Notes: generated by a model from the sequence alone, not told the origin. Positions 10,535-22,320 are shown, counted from the first letter of the stretch. The stretch: 64,000 nt of DNA from Rapana venosa (GCA_028751875.1 CM054157.1:49093482-49157481), one strand, 5' to 3'. A program made the numbers and translations.

Positions 10535-11255
10535 GGGTTTACTATCGAACAGTACTTGGTACCGTTAGAATGATAATCTGTTTAAGATGGGTTGTTAGTG
10601 TTGTTGTTGTTGATGTTGTTGAGCAGTGGAGGGGAGGGGGGGTACTATATAACAGTACTTGGTACTGTTAGAACGATAACCTGTTTAAGATCATGACGAG
10701 ATGTTGTTATTGTGGCGGTGGTTGTTGATGTTATTGTTGAGCAGTGGAAAGGGGTACTGTAGAACAGTACGTGGTACTGTTACAACGATAATCTGTTTAA
10801 GACGGGTTGTTGTTGTTGTGTTGTGGTGGTGGTGGTTGATGGTGTTGTTATTGTTGAGCAGTGGATAGGGGTACTATAGAACAGTACATGACACCGTTAG
10901 ACCGATTATCTGTTTAAGACAGGTGGTGGTTGATGTTGTTATTATTTTTTAGCAGTGGATATGGATACTATAGAACAGTATTTGACACCGTTAGAATGAT
11001 AATCTTTTTAAGATGGGTTTTTGTTGTGTTGTTGTTCTTGATGATGATGATGTTGATGTTATTGTTGAGCAATGAATAAAGGTACCATAGAACTGTACTT
11101 GGTACCGCTTGAACGACAATCTAAGATGAGTTGTTGTTGTTGTTGTTGTTGTTGTTGATGATATTATTGTTGAGCAGTGGAGGAGGGGGGGAGTACTGTA
11201 GAATAGTACTTGACACCGTTAGAACGATAATCAGTTTAAGATGGGTTGTTGTTGT
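10535..11255 (+). repeat. Tandem array, about 105-115 bp x 7
   Basis: Each unit holds TACTATAGAACAGTACTTGG, ACCGTTAGAACGATAATCTG, TTTAAGATGGGTTG and a (TTG)n block ending GAGCAGTGG. The GTACT...AGTAC arms could form a small hairpin. It fills the intron between exons 5 and 6. Confidence 0.85.
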
Positions 11256-11693
11256 GGTGTTGTAGGTGTCAGCTTTGTTCGCTTGGATCACCTAAATCAT
11301 GCCCTCGGTCTTCCTCACCACTGTGAGAATACACACAGGATGAAAACTTTGCGTGTATGCCTGTTTTTAATTCGCCTCATTTGAAAGACTAGCACCCTGT
11401 CTAGCACATTCAGATCGTTTTAAACTCTGGACCTTTTGTTTTCTAAATGGTTGAAAACTGATTGATGTTTCATGGAAAGAAATGACTTTAAAGTGAGCAG
11501 ACATATCGACATCAATTAGAACATAGTGTTGTTGTTTTTTTTGGGGGGTGTCTGCTAGTGTGTGTGTGCCTCTCTCTCTGTGCGTGCGTGCACATGCGTG
11601 CGCAAACATGCATGTTTGTGCGTGCTTGCGCGAATTGCAAGTATATCCTGTTTTTATGTGTGTCTGTGAATTTTGTAGCCCATAACATTTATA

Positions 11694-11765
11694 CGTATCC
11701 CCTCCCCCATTCCTACCACCACCTTTTACTTATCCCCTCCCCCATTCCTACCACCACCTTTTACA
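11694..11765 (+). repeat. Direct repeat, 34 bp x 2
   Basis: TATCCCCTCCCCCATTCCTA followed by CCACCACCTTTTAC occurs twice. The unit is pyrimidine-rich. Confidence 0.8.
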
Positions 11766-11861
11766 TCTGTTTTCATCTGTCGGCTGCAAAAGCACCTATG
11801 TGTGTGGAAGTTTTCATGCGTTCTATAGATCGTACGTTTATTTATTGTTGATACATTCATC

Positions 11862-12172
11862 TCTCGTCGAACGTTTACACAGCAACTATTATCTGTTACA
11901 TGAGCAAAAATGCATGCCATTAAAAGTGAGGCTCAGTGCATCACATTTCGGCGTGGGAGAGAATTATCTTTAAAGTCTTCCTGGAAAAAAGGCAGGAGAA
12001 TGGACCATGAAGGTAGAAAAGAGACAAGTAAGATGGTAACAGGAAGAAAAGGAACAAGGCAAAAACAAGGAGAAGAATATGAAAGATGAAGATTATTGCA
12101 CAGAATTTCCAGATGGTGGGAATGTTGTTTATACTAACAGGCCCCAGGCACCCCCATAGGGTAATAATTATA
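11862..12172 (+). mobile_element. Dispersed repeat F, second copy
   Basis: Shares GGCAGGAGAATGGACCA, GGAAGAAAAGGAACAAGGC and the GGCCCCAGGCACCCCCATAG end with the copy at 8262. Confidence 0.75.
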
Positions 12173-12516
12173 CATTCTTGGCCCAGGCCAAAACAAAGCT
12201 GTGTCAGTTATTGATGTCCGCCAATTCCAAGGCCTTCACTAAAATGTTGTAAAATGTTGTGTTGAGATTGCCTTCAGCCATGACAAGCTGCACATAACAA
12301 TCTGCACTCTCTTTTAAAGGAGAAAAAACATCCTCTGAAGTCGGAGTATGGCTGCCTATATGGTGAGGTATTTAATACCAGTCATACACGCAAACTTCTA
12401 GCAAATTTCAATCTCACAGTGATTCCCAGGTGGGATGAGTTAAGTCAGAGTGCACATTCTGGATGTTCCTCAGACTGTTAAGCTGGGAAACGCGCAACAA
12501 CAACAACAAGAGTAAG

Positions 12517-12866
12517 GGGAGCGGGATAGCCTGGTGGTTAGAGTGATGCACTCGTAATCTGCTGACCCGGGTTCAAATCTCGTTCAAGAGGATTTTTCCT
12601 CTGGAGTTAACATCAGTGCCAACTCCACGTCCCCCAAAAGTCCTTCGGATGAGACTATAAACCGAGGTCCCGTGTGCGAACCACGCAGAACATCTTGCAC
12701 ACACGTTAAAACCCGTTCCACTTTTCGGAAGAGTAGGCCATTGTGTGCCGGTGGGAACGGATTGACAAAACTGCATGCACACGAAAAACTGGATGTAAAA
12801 AAAATAAACAAAGCACACGAGTGCTTTATTCCATTATCCTCGAAATAAATAAAAGAATAAATAAGT
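12517..12866 (+). mobile_element. SINE A, full length
   Basis: GGGATAGCCTGGTGGTTAGA head, body and CTCGAAATAAATAAAAGAAT tail, ending about 60 bp upstream of the exon 6 acceptor. Confidence 0.9.
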
Positions 12867-12925
12867 AAAATAATAAACCTACCTATGCATTCACAGACTG
12901 TCACTGTTGTTGGTACGCGTTTCAG

Positions 12926-13086
12926 ACACGGATGCGGAGATCGAACCTTTCCCCCTTTGGAACCTGATCTGGACCGTGAAGAACAGCATGTACTACCGTT
13001 ACCTGGGAAGCCTGACCACCCCGCCCTGCTATGAGTCCGTCATCTGGACACTCTTCAAGGACAAGATCAAAATCTCCCAGGAACAG
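12926..13086 (+). CDS. Alpha-carbonic anhydrase, exon 6 (active-site threonine)
   Basis: This 161-nt exon runs from GCGTTTCAG to donor GTTCGT. It encodes [16 protein letters not shown], then [19 protein letters not shown]. The second part is the most diagnostic alpha-CA segment: the first T of LTTPP is the gatekeeper threonine (Thr199 equivalent), and the cysteine pairs with exon 2 in extracellular forms. It ends in KISQEQ at phase 0. A SINE lies about 60 bp upstream, and a GGT/GAT repeat begins at the donor. Confidence 0.95.
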
Positions 13087-13560
13087 GTTCGTTGGTGGTG
13101 GTGGTATTGATGATGGCGGTGGTGGTGGTGAGAATCGGGGGATGATGATGGTAATAGTGGCTGTGAGAAGGGGGGGATGATGATGGTAATGGTGGCTGTG
13201 AGAAGGGGGGATGATGATGGCTGTGGTGATGGTGTTGATGATGAGATGGTGGTGGTGATGATGAAGATAATGGCTGTGATGATGATGGTGGTGAGAGGAG
13301 TGCTGATGACTAGAGTGGTGGTGGTGGTCATCGTCGTCGTCGTCGTGAGATGGATGATGATGACGATAATAGTAGCTGTGGGGATGATGAAGGTGTTGGT
13401 GTTGTTGATGACGGTGTTGATGGTGAGAGGGGTGATGATGACTAGAGTGGCTGTGGTGATGATGGTGTTGGTGGTGTTGATGAGAAGGCTGATGGTGACG
13501 ATAGTGCCTGTGGTGGTGGTGGTGGTGATGATGATGATGATGTCGTGGTGGTGGTGTTGT
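13087..13560 (+). repeat. GGT/GAT triplet field after exon 6
   Basis: Diverged (GGT)n/(GAT)n with longer internal duplications (GATGATGATGGTAATGGTGG, GCTGTGAGAAGGGGG). Confidence 0.85.
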
Positions 13561-13952
13561 ATTGTATACCACTTAAAGTCACGGCAGAGTTCTCTGCGTG
13601 AAATTTGGGCTGCTCTCCCAGAGAGAGCGCTTTGCCACAAGAGCAGCGTCACCCTTTTTTCTTCTTTTCCTGTCTTCGACTGTATTTGTTTCCCTATCAG
13701 ACTGGCTGTATTTTCTACAGAATTTTGCCAAGGTTGCCGTAGGTTCTTTTACGTGCGCTAAATAATTGTGTGTAACACACGGGACTCTTGGCTTATCGTC
13801 TCATCCAAAAGACTAGCACCCAGACCACCACTCATGGTCTTATGGGTGGCGGGAAAAGCTTTGGAGCCAAACGAGGATTGAACCACAGCACACTTCCAAC
13901 CCGGACTTTCGCTTCCTAGACGGGTGCGTTACCTCTAGACCACCGATCCACC
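13560..13952 (-). mobile_element. SINE C
   Basis: Minus-strand copy from TTGTATACCACTTAAAGTC to the head at GACCACCGATCCACC; matches the copy at 9615. Confidence 0.85.
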
Positions 13953-14163
13953 ACTGGTGGTAATGACCCATCAATCAGGGTTGTGGTAATAATGATGATG
14001 ATGAAATTGGGGGTGGGAGCAGGTTGATGATAGTGGTGGTGGTGGTGATGATCATGATGTGATGGTGGTCGTATTGGTGGTGACGACCCATTTGGGTTGT
14101 GGTAGTAATGGTGATGGTGATAGTAGTATTGTTCTTGATGGTGACGACGACGACGATGATAAT

Positions 14164-14365
14164 ATCTAGACCCTGTTCAAGAATAAAAGCAACACGTCTA
14201 AGGAATACGTTCATTGGAAGTGGTTTGGGGGGTGGGGGGGAGGTTTGATGGTGATGATGATATGACGATGGTGATGATGATGATCATCATCATCATCAAG
14301 GTGGTGGTGGTGGTGGTTATCAGGACCTTGTGGCAAGAGTCAAAATCTACCAGGAACAGATTTGT
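14164..14365 (+). repeat. Two degenerate copies of the exon 6 3' end and donor
   Basis: 14164-14222 reads ATCTAGACCCTGTTCAAGAA ... AGGAATACGTTCATTGG and 14320-14365 reads AGTCAAAATCTACCAGGAAC then AGATTT, against the true ATCTGGACACTCTTCAAGGA ... CAGGAACAG / GTTCGTTGG. The second copy has lost the GT of the donor. Confidence 0.7.
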
Positions 14366-14530
14366 CAATGATGATTTTTTTTAATTAAAAAAAGCAAAAC
14401 CTAACCTGTCTTAGCTTAGCAGCCTATCTGCGTCCCACCCTCCCGCCAAAAAAGAAAGTGTGTTATTGATCCACGTAAAACCAAAACCGCAACAACAACA
14501 ACAACAACCCAACTCCATGATCACTTTCAG

Positions 14531-14833
14531 CTCGACAAGTTCCGCACGCTACGCAACAGGAGAGAGGGAGAGTCGAAGGAATCCCCCATCAGCGATGATT
14601 TCCGACCGGTACAGCCTCTGCACGAGCGGAAAGTCATCACCAATGACCCCAGCGTGACCCTTGACGCAGCCTCCTACATCGTCGAGAATCTACGGCAGGA
14701 GATTCGAACCCTGATGACCAGGTGCTCGTCTGGGGCCCCTGCTGCTATGGTCGCTATGAGCCCCGTGGCTGTTGCAGTGAGAGTTGCGTGTGGGGTGGTG
14801 GCCGTGTGGTTTTGGCTGTCGAAGCTGGTATGA
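14531..14833 (+). CDS. Alpha-carbonic anhydrase, terminal exon with C-terminal hydrophobic tail
   Basis: The acceptor is ATCACTTTCAG and the exon runs 303 nt to TGA. It starts LDKFRTLRNR, the family's last helix region ('EQL..FR.L'), then PLHERKV, like the conserved 'R.vQPLN.R.V' end of the fold. After that come 41 residues of linker, then TRCSSGAPAAM and about 25 mostly hydrophobic residues ending in VWFWLSKLV. A small-residue SSG followed by a hydrophobic tail fits a GPI-attachment signal; a single membrane span is the alternative. Confidence 0.92.
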   Translation, partial: LDKFRTLRNRREGESKESPISDDFRPVQPLHERKVITNDPSVTLDAASYIVENLRQEIRTLMTRCSSGAPAAMVAMSPVAVAVRVACGVVAVWFWLSKLV

Positions 14834-15660
14834 GAGATTTGGGGAGTGGTGTGGGTTTTGAATTTGAACTGTGTTGAGATGTAGATCGAGAGAAATTGAG
14901 AGGAAATGTTAAGGAATTGTTGTTGTTGTTTGGTTGTTTTGTTTTGTTTTGTTTGTTAGGAATTGTTGGGTTGGTTTGTTTTGTTGTTGTTTGGGGGGAG
15001 GGTTACATTCTGTAGTAGTAGATGGGTATATTCGTGTTGTAAATTTTTAAAAAGTAAAACATGAAAAGGAGAGTATATCGGTATCCGGGTTCGTGTGTGA
15101 ATAACTTTACCTGTTTTGTTGTTGTTGTTGTTGTTTGTCGTTGGGTTTTAAGTTGAAATGCTGGAGATAACAGGAAGAAAAGAAAAGCCAACATCGATTT
15201 GTGGTCTACAGGTATTCGGGTATCTGCGTGTATGAGCAACTTCTGCAAATTTTTTGTCTTTGAGGTTTTTGTTGTTTGGTTTATGGGGGGTGGGGGGGGG
15301 GGTGGAGGTGAGTGTATGTATGTATGTGTGTGTGTGTGCTTCTGTGTATGAGTGTGTGTGCTTGTATGTGTGAGTGTGTGTGCTTGTATGTATGAGTGTG
15401 TGTGTGTGTGTGTGTGATTTGATATACTTGTGTAGAAAGTATATGATAGAATATATACTCGTAGAATGGATGACATTTGACAATATCTTGAGGTACGGAA
15501 GAAATTGGGTATGTGTCATTCAGACATCATACCACAGAATGGATTTAAAGGTAGGGTTTTTTGGTTGTTTTGTTTGGGGGAGGGGTGGGTGGTTGTTGGG
15601 TTTTTTTGAGGGTGGGGGGGAGGGGCGAAAGTTTGTCCCAGGTTTCTCAAGCTTTTCACA
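14834..15660 (+). other. Putative 3' UTR/flank of the carbonic anhydrase
   Basis: TTG- and GT-rich sequence with G runs. Apparent minus-strand His/Thr-rich frames lie over a (GT)n block at 15320-15420. No further exon or RNA gene seen. Confidence 0.4.
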
Positions 15661-15677
15661 GGCCTTCTATATTTACG

Positions 15678-16170
15678 TGATAATAATAATAATAATACAT
15701 GGAATTTATACAGCGCTATATCTTGCAAAAAAAACCCAAATCAAAGCGCTTTCAATCATCCTAGTCTTTCACATGCAGCCAGTTACAATTAATAGATTTT
15801 TACAAATTCAAATGTAAAACACACACACACACGCACAATTAATAGTTTTTACAAATTCAAATGTAAACACACACGCACACGCCCACCAACACCACACACA
15901 CACACCACACACACAACACACACACACACACACACACACAGACACACACACACACAACACACACACAACACACACAAAGGTTTTGCACTCCGGCAGGGTG
16001 ATGGGTTGTTGAGGGCAGGGACAGAAATAAGTTGAAACAAGAGGGGAGAATCTTAGGTTTGAAATAAATGTCTTTAGGCTGGATTTCAAAGCATCATAAG
16101 TAGGCTTTTGGCGGAGAGAGATGGGGGGAGGTCATTCAAGATCGATGGATCAGAAACAGAAAGAGTGTTC
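15678..16170 (-). mobile_element. L2/CR1-like LINE 3' end
   Basis: Minus-strand 3' end (ATAGCGCTGTATAAATTCC plus ATT tail) at 15678-15720, TTACATTTGAATTTGTAAA units, a (GT)n block at 15865-15977, then the coding tail corresponding to FKSSLKTFIS-like residues. Confidence 0.75.
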
Positions 16171-17589
16171 ATTGTGACATCATATTTAGGTGTTCGTTGT
16201 AACGTCTTTCTGTTTTGCCACTAATGCTAATCTCGCTCTCCGTAGACATTCCGGCGCTGATTGCTTGTTGAAAAATGTTATAGGCAAAAAAGTAATGTAC
16301 TCGACATCTAGCTTCCCCACCCTACCCCTCCCTCCAACACCCCTCTTTTTCCATCCCCCCCCCCCCCCCCCCCCGGCCCCTTTCCTGACCTCGTCTTCTT
16401 ACTTTTTTTTTCTTTCGTGGACATTTTTATCCAGAGTACGACTTTTTTTCTCCCCGTGATCTACAGTTGGTTTTCTTTTTCTTTTTTTGAGGGGGGGGGG
16501 GTGGATGCGAATGTATGTCGTTGTACATGTGATGGCGCTTGATTTATGTTTCACTCGATTCAGCCGCAGTTTTTAAAAAAAAATTTAAGACTTGTTTCTT
16601 TTTGCGTAATTTTCGATGATTTAAACAAACTTTTATTTGTTCAGAATAGCCTGGCATCAATCCATGAAATGAGTACAACAAGCGATGCTTATGATTATGA
16701 GTACTCGAGCATTTTATGTGCAAAAATGGGATGCAGCAATTTTCGTTGAAGTGCACACACGTACAGATGGTGGTTTAATAGTTGAGATAACACTTTCATC
16801 TAAAAACGAGGGGAAAAAAAGCCGTGAGGTTCGTTGTTTGTCAGACTCCACCCACGCCCTACCCCCGGTACCTTTAAGGCTGGAGCTTGGTGGTCTGCGT
16901 GCTAGGCTTTCGGGCGTGAGGATAGAGACGAATTTCCAGTGTAAAAAAAGGGAAAGTTGTTCATGTACACACGCAACGTTTTGGGGGAGCGTTTAAAGGA
17001 AAATGCTTGACTGACTGAGGTTGAGCTGTGTGCTGCACACGCACGGTTGCACACGCACACGCTCGCACACGCGCGCACACACACACAAACACACACACAC
17101 ATACACACACACACATTCGTCCGTGGCCGCCTTCTTTTTGTGTGTAGTCTTTGGAAAAGTATCTTTATCACATGTGGAGAATAACATGATTCATGTCTTG
17201 CTGTGCTCTTGTTTTTACTATTTAAACCATTGGGTGAGGGGAGGGGGTGAGATTGTTGGATTTCTTGAAAGGAGATGGGGTGTTGTTTTCTTTTAAGGGG
17301 AAGATGTCTTTTTCATTCTTTCTCTATCTCTCTTTATATATATATACTTATTGTATATTCTTGCTTATGGAGATGTTACACATATACATTGTGTAGTTCT
17401 ATTATACACAGAATCATTGTATAGTTCTGATACATTGGCGAGTAATCTGTATATTTGATTATCGTCAGGAGTGTTGATTTCTGCATGTATTCGTCTTTGT
17501 CTTATGGCTTGCAATACATGCTGGTCTTAGTTATAGGCTTACACGTTCGTGAGTGAATCAAGGTTTACCATTGTCCTGGTAAATTCCAT

Positions 17590-17810
17590 TGCTGATGGGT
17601 TCTTCTTCTTTTTTCCCCCCTTCTTTTTCTTCTTCTTTTCCCCCCCTTCTTTTTCTTCTTTTTCCCCCCTTCTTTTTCTTCTTCTTCTTTTCCCCCCTTC
17701 TTCTTCTTCTTCTTCTTCTTCTTCTTTTTCTTCTTTTTTTTTCTTCTTCTTCTTCTTCTTCTTCTTCTTCTTCTTCTTCTTCTTCTTCTTCTTCTTCTTC
17801 TTCTTCTTGA
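17590..17810 (+). repeat. (TTC)n polypyrimidine array with CCCCCC interruptions
   Basis: About 220 bp of nearly pure pyrimidine; pure (TTC) from about 17740 to 17809. A (GAT)n/(GTT)n stretch follows. Confidence 0.95.
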
Positions 17811-17937
17811 TGATGATGATAATGTTGTTGTTGTTTTTAGTGTGCTGTTGTTAGCTTTTCATTATTTGCTCAATACATCCTCCTCAGACGTTTTTTGAGA
17901 TGATTCTTACCCTCATGTTTTATATCATATCAAATGG

Positions 17938-17941
<4 letters not shown>

Positions 17942-18022
<81 letters not shown>
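17942..18022 (+). repeat. (CT)n, about 40 units
   Basis: Uninterrupted CT dinucleotide. Confidence 0.95.
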
Positions 18023-18027
<5 letters not shown>

Positions 18028-18160
18028 GTTTTCGATGTCTTTTCAATTTAAAAGTAATCTCATGGATGTGAACATTTTCCTTGGAAATTTTTCTGTGTAC
18101 TTTGTTGAACTTGATGGATTGTCGGTTTAATCATACAAACAGTTTTATAAAGAAAGAAAA

Positions 18161-18272
18161 AATAAATTTTATTTATCTCATCCATGTGTGTGGTTCACAT
18201 GAATGAACGGTTTGTTCTAATTTCGCTTTAAAAAAATTCATCAAGAAAATGTGTTTGTGTGCGTGCGTGCGC

Positions 18273-18303
<31 letters not shown>

Positions 18304-18483
18304 TGTGCATGCGTTTTATACATGTGTTTTGTGTTAAACTTTAACATTGCATTTTACCAGAAAATACTTCATATGCTACTTCGTACGTACCCTCACTACA
18401 ACTGCACACAATACTGAAGGGTCGAGAAGATAATAATCGTATGATGGAAACCTACTTTTATAATAGTGAGTCAACCAAATAAA
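18161..18483 (+). terminator. Candidate polyadenylation signals for the carbonic anhydrase
   Basis: AATAAA hexamers occur at 18161-18166 and 18478-18483, the first ones downstream of the stop that are not inside a recognisable SINE or LINE tail. Using them would give a 3' UTR of 3.3-3.7 kb including an L2-like LINE fragment and several microsatellites. That is long, so assignment is weak. Confidence 0.2.
18250..18310 (+). repeat. (GC)n flanked by (GT)n
   Basis: Alternating purine-pyrimidine GTGCGTGC, (GC)n, (GT)n over about 60 bp, favourable to Z-DNA. Confidence 0.85.
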
Positions 18484-18507
18484 GTATTTGTCGGAACATT
18501 ACTACGA

Positions 18508-18556
<49 letters not shown>

Positions 18557-18884
18557 TGGCATCTACCTTTTCTAAAGCTTCTATCCATCTCCTAGAACAT
18601 AATAGTGTAGAGATGCCCTAGCTTCAGTAACGAATGTGTTGTTTTACAGGATCTTTGGGTAGCTATTCAAAGACAAATTCTGAATCATCGAGACTTGTTT
18701 TAAACTTAATGCATAGATGAGGCTTCAAAATTGCTGGGAAAAGATAACAATTATTCAAATTCAGTGAACTGAATTTTTTATGAGAATATTTCACAGACAT
18801 TGAAAACTTCGATCTTCCATATTCAAGATCTACTAAGGCTTTAGGTAAAAGGTAAAGGAGACCCATAACCTATAAGGTAGGGGA

Positions 18885-19085
18885 GCGAGGCGTCAGAGAC
18901 CTCACTTCTCTAGGGCCAGCATATTGAGGGCGCGCCCATCTCCTCTCCCTCGCTGCTTTACCTTCCATGACCCTAAAGAGGGCAGGTACCCATTGACAGC
19001 TGGGGGAACTGTACTGAAGCCAAGGCGCGCAAACGGTCACCCATCCAACTGGTAACCACGCTCGACGCTAAGGCTTTACCAAGCT
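18885..19085 (-). mobile_element. SINE E fragment
   Basis: Carries GAGGCGTCAGAGACCTCA, GGGCCAGCATATTGAGGGC and CTCCCTCGCTGCTTTACC, the same landmarks in reverse order as the full copy at 54411-54720. Another piece is at 20918-21065. Confidence 0.65.
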
Positions 19086-19879
19086 TAAAAGCTAGTCGTT
19101 TTGTGAACACATGCATAAGCAATCTTACATGCACATTAAATCCTAAGCCAGCTTTCACAGAACAGCGTGCCTATAGATGGGTAAACTCAATGTGTAGGCC
19201 TATCTATGACATGAAATAAGGACACAGAAATGGTGTCGGTTTTTATGCAGTTAGGCTGATTGTGGCTACCTTAATGGTAGAGTTCAAAATCTTGAGTATT
19301 GAATTAGAAAAAACAATCTGCACCAAAAGATTTCAACAATAGTACCTTGGAGTTCTGGCCAAGGATACTGAAATAACTATCTCCGAAGTCGGAATGCGGT
19401 TACCTTAATTGTCGGCCAAAAAAACCCGGTAGCATACGCAATATCTAACCTTTGGTGAACTTTCTTTCTTTCATTCTTTTCTTATATTCTTTTATTTCGA
19501 GGATAATGGAATAAGCACTTACGCGCTTTTTTTTACATGCAGTCCCCGTGTGTATGCAGTTTTGTAATTGTCATTCGAGGAACGAAAAAAAAAGAAAGAA
19601 AAACTACGTAGCATTGGCAGAAAAATGAACAGGGGGAACGAAAGATTCTTGAGGTAAACTCAAAATTGCAGAGCCCACTGCGGTTTGTTGGGGATATTTT
19701 GTTGTTGTTTTTTGTTGCTGCCTCATTTTCTGCTACATTTCTCTCCTGCTGTTCCCATACCGTTCATTCCCACACCACTGTGCCCCAACCATACACAGGC
19801 TTGTCGTGTCAAATCCTCAGGGTCAGAAGTCCATAGGGAGCTCATTCATGTTAGGCTGCCGTGAGGACACCAACCAGAG

Positions 19880-20910
19880 GGGCCCTGCACTGCCAATGAT
19901 CTGACGGCCGGGGTTCAAGCCACCACAGAAGCGCCCGTTTTAAAGAATTTTACCCTGAAGTTAACCTCAGTACTGACTCCATCATCATCATCATCATCAT
20001 CATCAATGCCTTTGTGCCTTATTGGCACGTAGGGCAGCAACAAATGTTCTCCGCTCCTGTCTGTCCTGGGCCAGCTTCCGAATGGTTCCCCAGGTATGTT
20101 GGAAGGTCTTCAGCTCTGTTTCGACAGTCCGACGCCAAGTGTTCTTGGGTCGTCCTCGTTTGCGTTTTCCCTCTGGTGTCCAGTGGAGGGCTGTTCGGGC
20201 GATGTTTCCCTGTTCCCGACGGCAGATATGCCCTATCCATCCCCATCGCCTATGCATGATGATGTCCATGCTTTCTTGGTTGCAACGGGCAAAAAGTTCT
20301 TGGTTGGAGATGGTCTCAGGCCAGAAGATGCGCAAGATTCTTCTGAGATTCTTCGTGTGGAATGTGGATAGTTTGTCAAGGTCACTCTCAGTCATCCTCC
20401 AGCACTCCGAGCCGTACAAAAGGGTGGAAAGTACACACCTCTGGTATAGTCTTAGTTTGGTTCTGGTGCTGTATTGGGACGATTTCCACACATTGTTCAG
20501 ATTTCTATAAGCATTTCTTTCTTTGCTAATCCGGTTCTTGATGTCGCTGCCTGCTCCGCCGTCATGCCTAACAGTGCTCCCGAGGTACGTGAACTCTTCA
20601 GTTGTTGGTACTGACTCCACTCCCCTAAAAGTGTATTGGATGAGACTAAATCGAGGCCCGTGTGGGAACGTACGTAGAACATCTTACGCAAACGTTAAAT
20701 ATCCCGTTCCACCTTTCCGAAGAGTAGGAAATTTCGTGCTGGTAGGAACAGATAACTTATTTTTTCTATTAAAAAAAACACAACAAAACACTGCACACAG
20801 GTGTGGTGTTTCGACACCTTCTAAGAAGTCGGAGTGCATCTACCTTTATGGTAGATAAAGGCTGTTGGTAACACAAAATCTCACCATTGGTGAACCTCGG
20901 AGCTCTAGCA
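19880..20910 (+). mobile_element. SINE B split by an RTE insertion
   Basis: Head side 19880-19981 (TGATCTGACGGCCGGGGTTC) and body side 20608-20910 (AACATCTTACGCAAACG, AAGTCGGAGTGCATCTACCT tail) are separated by a LINE fragment flanked by GTACTGACTCCA on both sides. Confidence 0.8.
19982..20607 (-). mobile_element. RTE-type LINE, 5'-truncated C-terminal fragment
   Basis: Minus-strand open frame of about 200 residues with FTYLGSTVRHDGGAGSDIKN, LYGSECWRMTESDL, RRILRIFWPETISNQELF and KRGRPKNTWRRTVE, the region after the reverse-transcriptase catalytic part in RTE-clade elements. It ends in a (ATG)n tail at 19982-20003, typical of RTE microsatellite tails. The open frame suggests a young insertion. 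Confidence 0.85.
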
Positions 20911-21404
20911 AGGAAAAGGTGTCCCATAACCTATGCGGTCGTAGGGGAGCGGGGAGGCGTCAGAGACCTCACTTCTCAAGGGGCCAGCATATTGAGGGCG
21001 GCGCCCATCTCCTCTCCCTCGCTGCGTTACTGGGGCTGGGGAAAGCGACCGCTGAGCTACCCCGTCCCCTCTAGCAAAGGAACGAAAAATAAAGGACATA
21101 AATATAAAGTTGGTCACATACACGCGCGCGCATATAAGGACTGTCACCTCATTTCAACAACTCAGATAATATTCATTTCAAAATTCAAAATCAAAACCCT
21201 CTAATAATCTCCTCAACTATCAGACACCATCAAACAGGGACAAAAATCGCATTAAATGACAGTGCGAAACTTAACATCATCTATTTAAGGCAAAATAAAA
21301 CGGAAGTGTTGCTGATGATGCCAGCCATTCCACAGTTCAGATCTAAATTTTCCTTAACTCTAGACTAACATTTTCTTGTATATAGAAAAGAAAAGGAGGG
21401 TGGC

Positions 21405-21815
21405 AGGATGGCCTAGTGGTTAGAGTGATGCGTTCGTGATCTGACGGTCAGGGATTGAGCCACTATGGAGGCGCAAGTTTTAGGGAACTCTACCCTGAAG
21501 TTGACATCAGTACTGACTCTATTCTTCCAAAAGTCCTTCGTATGAAACTATAAACCGAGGCCCCGTGCAAACGCACACAAAACATCTTGCACAGGTGTTA
21601 AAAAACCCGTTCCACCTCTCCAAAGAGTAGGACACTTTAGTGCCGGTATGAACGGATGACAATTTTTTTGTTTTTAAAAAAGTGCATGCCAGCTGTTGTT
21701 GTGTTTAGACACCATCCCGAAGTCGGAATGCGGCTGCCTTAACGGTGGGTAAAAACGGTCGAATACAAAAAATTTTTCACAACTGTGAACCATGAAGCTC
21801 TAGCCGAGGAAAGAG
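21405..21815 (+). mobile_element. SINE B, full length
   Basis: Head GGATGGCCTAGTGGTTAGAG, weak B box GGGATTGAGCC, shared body GAAACTATAAACCGAGGCCC, and tail GAAGTCGGAATGCGGCTGCC ... GCTCTAGCCGAGGAAAG. Confidence 0.85.
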
Positions 21816-21859
21816 GGGGAAGGGGGGAATATGTGTGTGTGCGTGTGTGTGTGTGAGAG

Positions 21860-21896
<37 letters not shown>

Positions 21897-22084
21897 TATT
21901 GGAATATTTTTCTGGCCCATACATTTTCTCTCTCACTCTTTATTCTCCCGAATGGTTTGTGTGAACAACAGTCAAATGCACATAAAGTTAGATCTAAACA
22001 CATTAGGTGCACCAGTTCACCAATGCTAATTTTAACAATGCCTAAAATAAGAAGGTTAAAAAAACAACAACTTGAAAGTACAGT

Positions 22085-22259
22085 CTACTGTTGACTTGGA
22101 CAATCTTTGTTTGAGCATAACTCTAAACTATAAGGTTGTTGTTGCTGTTGTTGTCGGAAATGGTGATGCAGATGTGGAGGGATGTGTGGGTGAGTTGGGT
22201 GGACAGGCTGGAGTGTGGGTGAGTAGATAAGGGGGTGGAGGACGCTGCATGATCCATCA

Positions 22260-22314
<55 letters not shown>

Positions 22315-22320
22315 CACAAA
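22085..22320 (+). repeat. (GTT)n, then (AC)n before the CFAP251 promoter region
   Basis: Triplet repeats 22134-22155 and AC repeats 22258-22318. The 150 bp after this, to the ATG, is unique sequence. Confidence 0.8.

Noticed and set aside
11266..11331. Possible extra carbonic anhydrase exon after TGTTGTAG (GVSFVRLDHLNHALGLPHHCE)
   Set aside because: Exon 5 joins exon 6 directly in phase and in agreement with the family; this peptide matches nothing expected and has no clear donor.
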